Origin: Parasporobacterium paucivorans DSM 15970
GTDB taxonomy: Bacteria > Bacillota > Clostridia > Lachnospirales > Lachnospiraceae
Direction: 5' to 3'
Assembly: GCF_900141895.1 (NCBI RefSeq)
Contig: NZ_FQYT01000012.1
Span: forward strand, 17,225 to 81,224
DNA: 64,000 nt
Numbering within the stretch: the first letter of the stretch is position 1; the number at the start of each line of letters is the position of its first letter. The position numbers and the translations under genes were made by a program. Below are positions 62,647 to 64,000 of this stretch, one piece after another. The notes under the pieces are model-generated. The model did not search any database, was not told where the DNA came from, and saw nothing but the letters and a program-made list of their open reading frames with translations.

Positions 62647-62953
62647 CATAACACCCCTGCTTTCCAATAATATTTACATTATTTTATCATGAATATTCCG
62701 CATACTACTAATGAAAAAAACGACTATCTGTAAGTCTTTTTTGGACAATATTGCTAATATTTTTCTCTTTTCTTCTATATTGTTGTTAATTATTTAAATA
62801 GACATCCCAGCACGATTTCCTCATCATTTCCCTGGGCGTACACGGTTTTCCCTACAGTGCAATATCCGGTTTCATTTCCACTACAGCCACTCTGTTACAG
62901 TAATCCTGACAGAATTCTGCTGTTTAACAGTTACAAAGTTTCATAAGATCTCT

Positions 62954-62985
62954 TTTATTATACCATAAATTAATGGTATAATAAA
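62954..62985 (+). promoter_or_regulatory. 13-bp-arm inverted repeat overlapping the flavoprotein promoter
   Basis: TTTATTATACCAT (62954-62966) and ATGGTATAATAAA (62973-62985) are exact complements with a 6-bp centre. The right arm contains the -10 TATAAT (62977-62982). This is the design of a repressor operator. The rest of the 366-bp gap from 62647 shows no other supported feature. Confidence 0.65.
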
Positions 62986-63012
62986 TTCTGAATCAATTAA
63001 GGAGGAGATACT

Positions 63013-63633
63013 ATGAAAGTATTGCTTATTAACGGAAGTCCCCATCCAGCGGGCTGTACCTATACTGCTCTGTCCGAGGTCGCTTCTGCTTTGAACAAGC
63101 AGGATATCCAGACAGAAATACTGCAGATCGGTACAAAGCCTGTATCCGGATGTCTTGGCTGCGGAAAATGCTTTGAAACCGGCAGGTGCATTATCGACGA
63201 TGTCGTCAATGTTTTTCTGGCGGCAGCCCCTGAATATGATGGATTTATTTTTGGGTCTCCAGTGCATTATGCGTCTGCATCCGGTATGCTGTCCTCATTT
63301 ATGGATAGAGCCTTCTACGGACGCCGAAAGCTCTTTTCAAACAAACTGGGAGCCGCAGTTGTAAGCTGCCGGCGCGGCGGTGCCTCTTCAGCGCTGGACC
63401 AGATAAATAAGTACTTCGGAATCAGTAATATGCCCGTGGTCTCTTCCCAGTACTGGAATATGGTCCACGGCAATTCACCCGATGAAGTGAGACAGGATCT
63501 GGAAGGACTGCAGACCATGCGGACCCTCGGCAACAACATGGCCTGGCTGCTCAAATGCATGGACGCAGGAAAAAATGCTGGAATCTCATTCCCGGAAAAC
63601 GAGAAACTCATTCCGACAAACTTCATCCGATGA
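63013..63633 (+). CDS. Iron-sulfur flavoprotein / NADPH-dependent FMN reductase-fold protein
   Basis: 206 residues. VLLINGSPHPAGCTYTALSE is the flavodoxin-like FMN loop; GCLGCGKCFETGRC has the compact CxxCxxCx5C motif of archaeal/clostridial iron-sulfur flavoproteins; FGSPVHYASASGMLSSFMDR is a second FMN segment. Binds FMN and a [4Fe-4S] cluster and transfers electrons, possibly to reduce O2 or peroxide. AAGGAGG precedes the ATG. Single-gene unit with a strong operator candidate. Confidence 0.92.
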   Translation: MKVLLINGSPHPAGCTYTALSEVASALNKQDIQTEILQIGTKPVSGCLGCGKCFETGRCIIDDVVNVFLAAAPEYDGFIFGSPVHYASASGMLSSFMDRAFYGRRKLFSNKLGAAVVSCRRGGASSALDQINKYFGISNMPVVSSQYWNMVHGNSPDEVRQDLEGLQTMRTLGNNMAWLLKCMDAGKNAGISFPENEKLIPTNFIR

Positions 63634-63695
63634 ATAAAAAAACGCCAGCCTTTCGGCCAATGTCATTAAGTTAAGAGAAGACAAATAATACAACG

Positions 63696-63746
63696 AGGAT
63701 TTCGAAATTCAGATATAGTCTTTTTCTGAGTTCGGAATCCTTTTTT
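63696..63746 (+). terminator. Long-stem terminator-like hairpin
   Basis: AGGATTTCGAAATTCAGA (63696-63713) pairs with TCTGAGTTCGGAATCCT (63725-63741) with minor mismatches, followed by TTTTTT. It could end the flavoprotein transcript 60 bp after its stop, or protect the edge of a mobile element. Confidence 0.65.
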
Positions 63747-63926
63747 GCTATATTCTTGAAGGTATATTAGATTTATATGTATGCCAAAAAGACAGATTGT
63801 CATCTGCCATTTTTAATAGTATTATTGTTATGGATTAAGCTACTCTGTAGAGGAATCCAACTGCGGTCTGGGATTTGACTTTACGAGGGTCTTGACGCCC
63901 AGGCCGTATTGGTAAAATATATTTCT

Positions 63927-63965
63927 GTATTAATGTAACGACATCCAATGACGTTACATTAATAC
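63927..63965. repeat. 14-bp inverted repeat near the right edge
   Basis: GTATTAATGTAACG (63927-63940) and its exact complement (63952-63965) with an 11-bp centre. Operator, recombination site or RNA hairpin are all possible. The region 63634-64000 has no gene I can support apart from this and the preceding hairpin. Confidence 0.55.
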
Positions 63966-64000
63966 ACTTTAGATATCGCTTACAAATGCTAATCGCCATA

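Overview
The window looks like chromosomal DNA of a strictly anaerobic, amino-acid-fermenting Firmicute of the class Clostridia. The evidence is consensus sigma-A promoters, AGGAGG-type ribosome binding sites, short gaps and ATGA overlaps, a T-box leader, an indolepyruvate:ferredoxin oxidoreductase, a hybrid cluster protein, and many Fe-S or flavin proteins of anaerobe type. No rRNA, tRNA, CRISPR array or complete transposon is visible. Species cannot be named from this stretch.

Layout, left to right. (1) 1-2.6 kb, minus: arsR, an MFS exporter, an alpha/beta hydrolase and the start of a DUF1846 protein form one unit. (2) 2.7-8.4 kb, minus: an eight-gene sulfur/Fe-S operon encodes an MBL-rhodanese, TusA, DsrE2, a NifS/IscS homologue lacking the PLP lysine, an IscU-MIP18 fusion, a DUF1801 protein, a Rieske ferredoxin and MetK. 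(3) 8.4-17.4 kb, plus: one giant NdvB-like cyclic glucan synthase gene. (4) 17.4-21.4 kb, minus: a Cys-rich coiled-coil protein, acetate kinase and a P3A-type H+-ATPase. (5) 21.4-25.3 kb, minus: DUF5685, a J-domain protein and a membrane protein, then a small protein with TtcA-like and TcdA tRNA-modification enzymes. (6) 25.4-34.2 kb, minus: six translationally coupled genes resembling a staphyloxanthin pathway (two CrtN/P/I-type flavoproteins, CrtQ, CrtO) plus an orphan PEP/pyruvate-binding protein and an MFS transporter; small GGGGTC-A-GACCCC palindromes are scattered in it. (7) 34.3-36.5 kb: cupin and hcp behind a possible Crp/Fnr-type site. (8) 36.7-42.4 kb, plus: a secreted or anchored hypothetical, a PHP phosphoesterase, and a T-box-controlled iorA-iorB-paaK operon. 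(9) 42.4-54.2 kb: mixed metabolism and transport genes (SDR, DUS, crotonase, orphan LivK-type binding protein, NhaD-type antiporter, Usp, MFS, enoate-reductase-like flavoenzyme, SatP acetate channel). (10) 54.2-62.7 kb, minus: a heterodimeric ABC exporter, TrmO, a methyltransferase, DUF134, DegV and a UroD-family protein. (11) 63-64 kb: an iron-sulfur flavoprotein, then 370 bp without a gene.

Three points deserve most attention. First, the sulfur operon pairs a cysteine desulfurase whose PLP site is dismantled but whose persulfide cysteine survives with rhodanese, TusA and DsrE proteins. This suggests a PLP-independent route of sulfur to an IscU scaffold. Second, the carotenoid-like operon has no recognisable synthase, sits in an apparent anaerobe, and includes a desaturase fused to a GltD/PreT-type Fe-S domain. 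Third, the T-box ahead of iorAB-paaK suggests that these genes make aromatic amino acids from arylacetates, rather than only degrading them. Functions were assigned by reading motifs; no database search was run.
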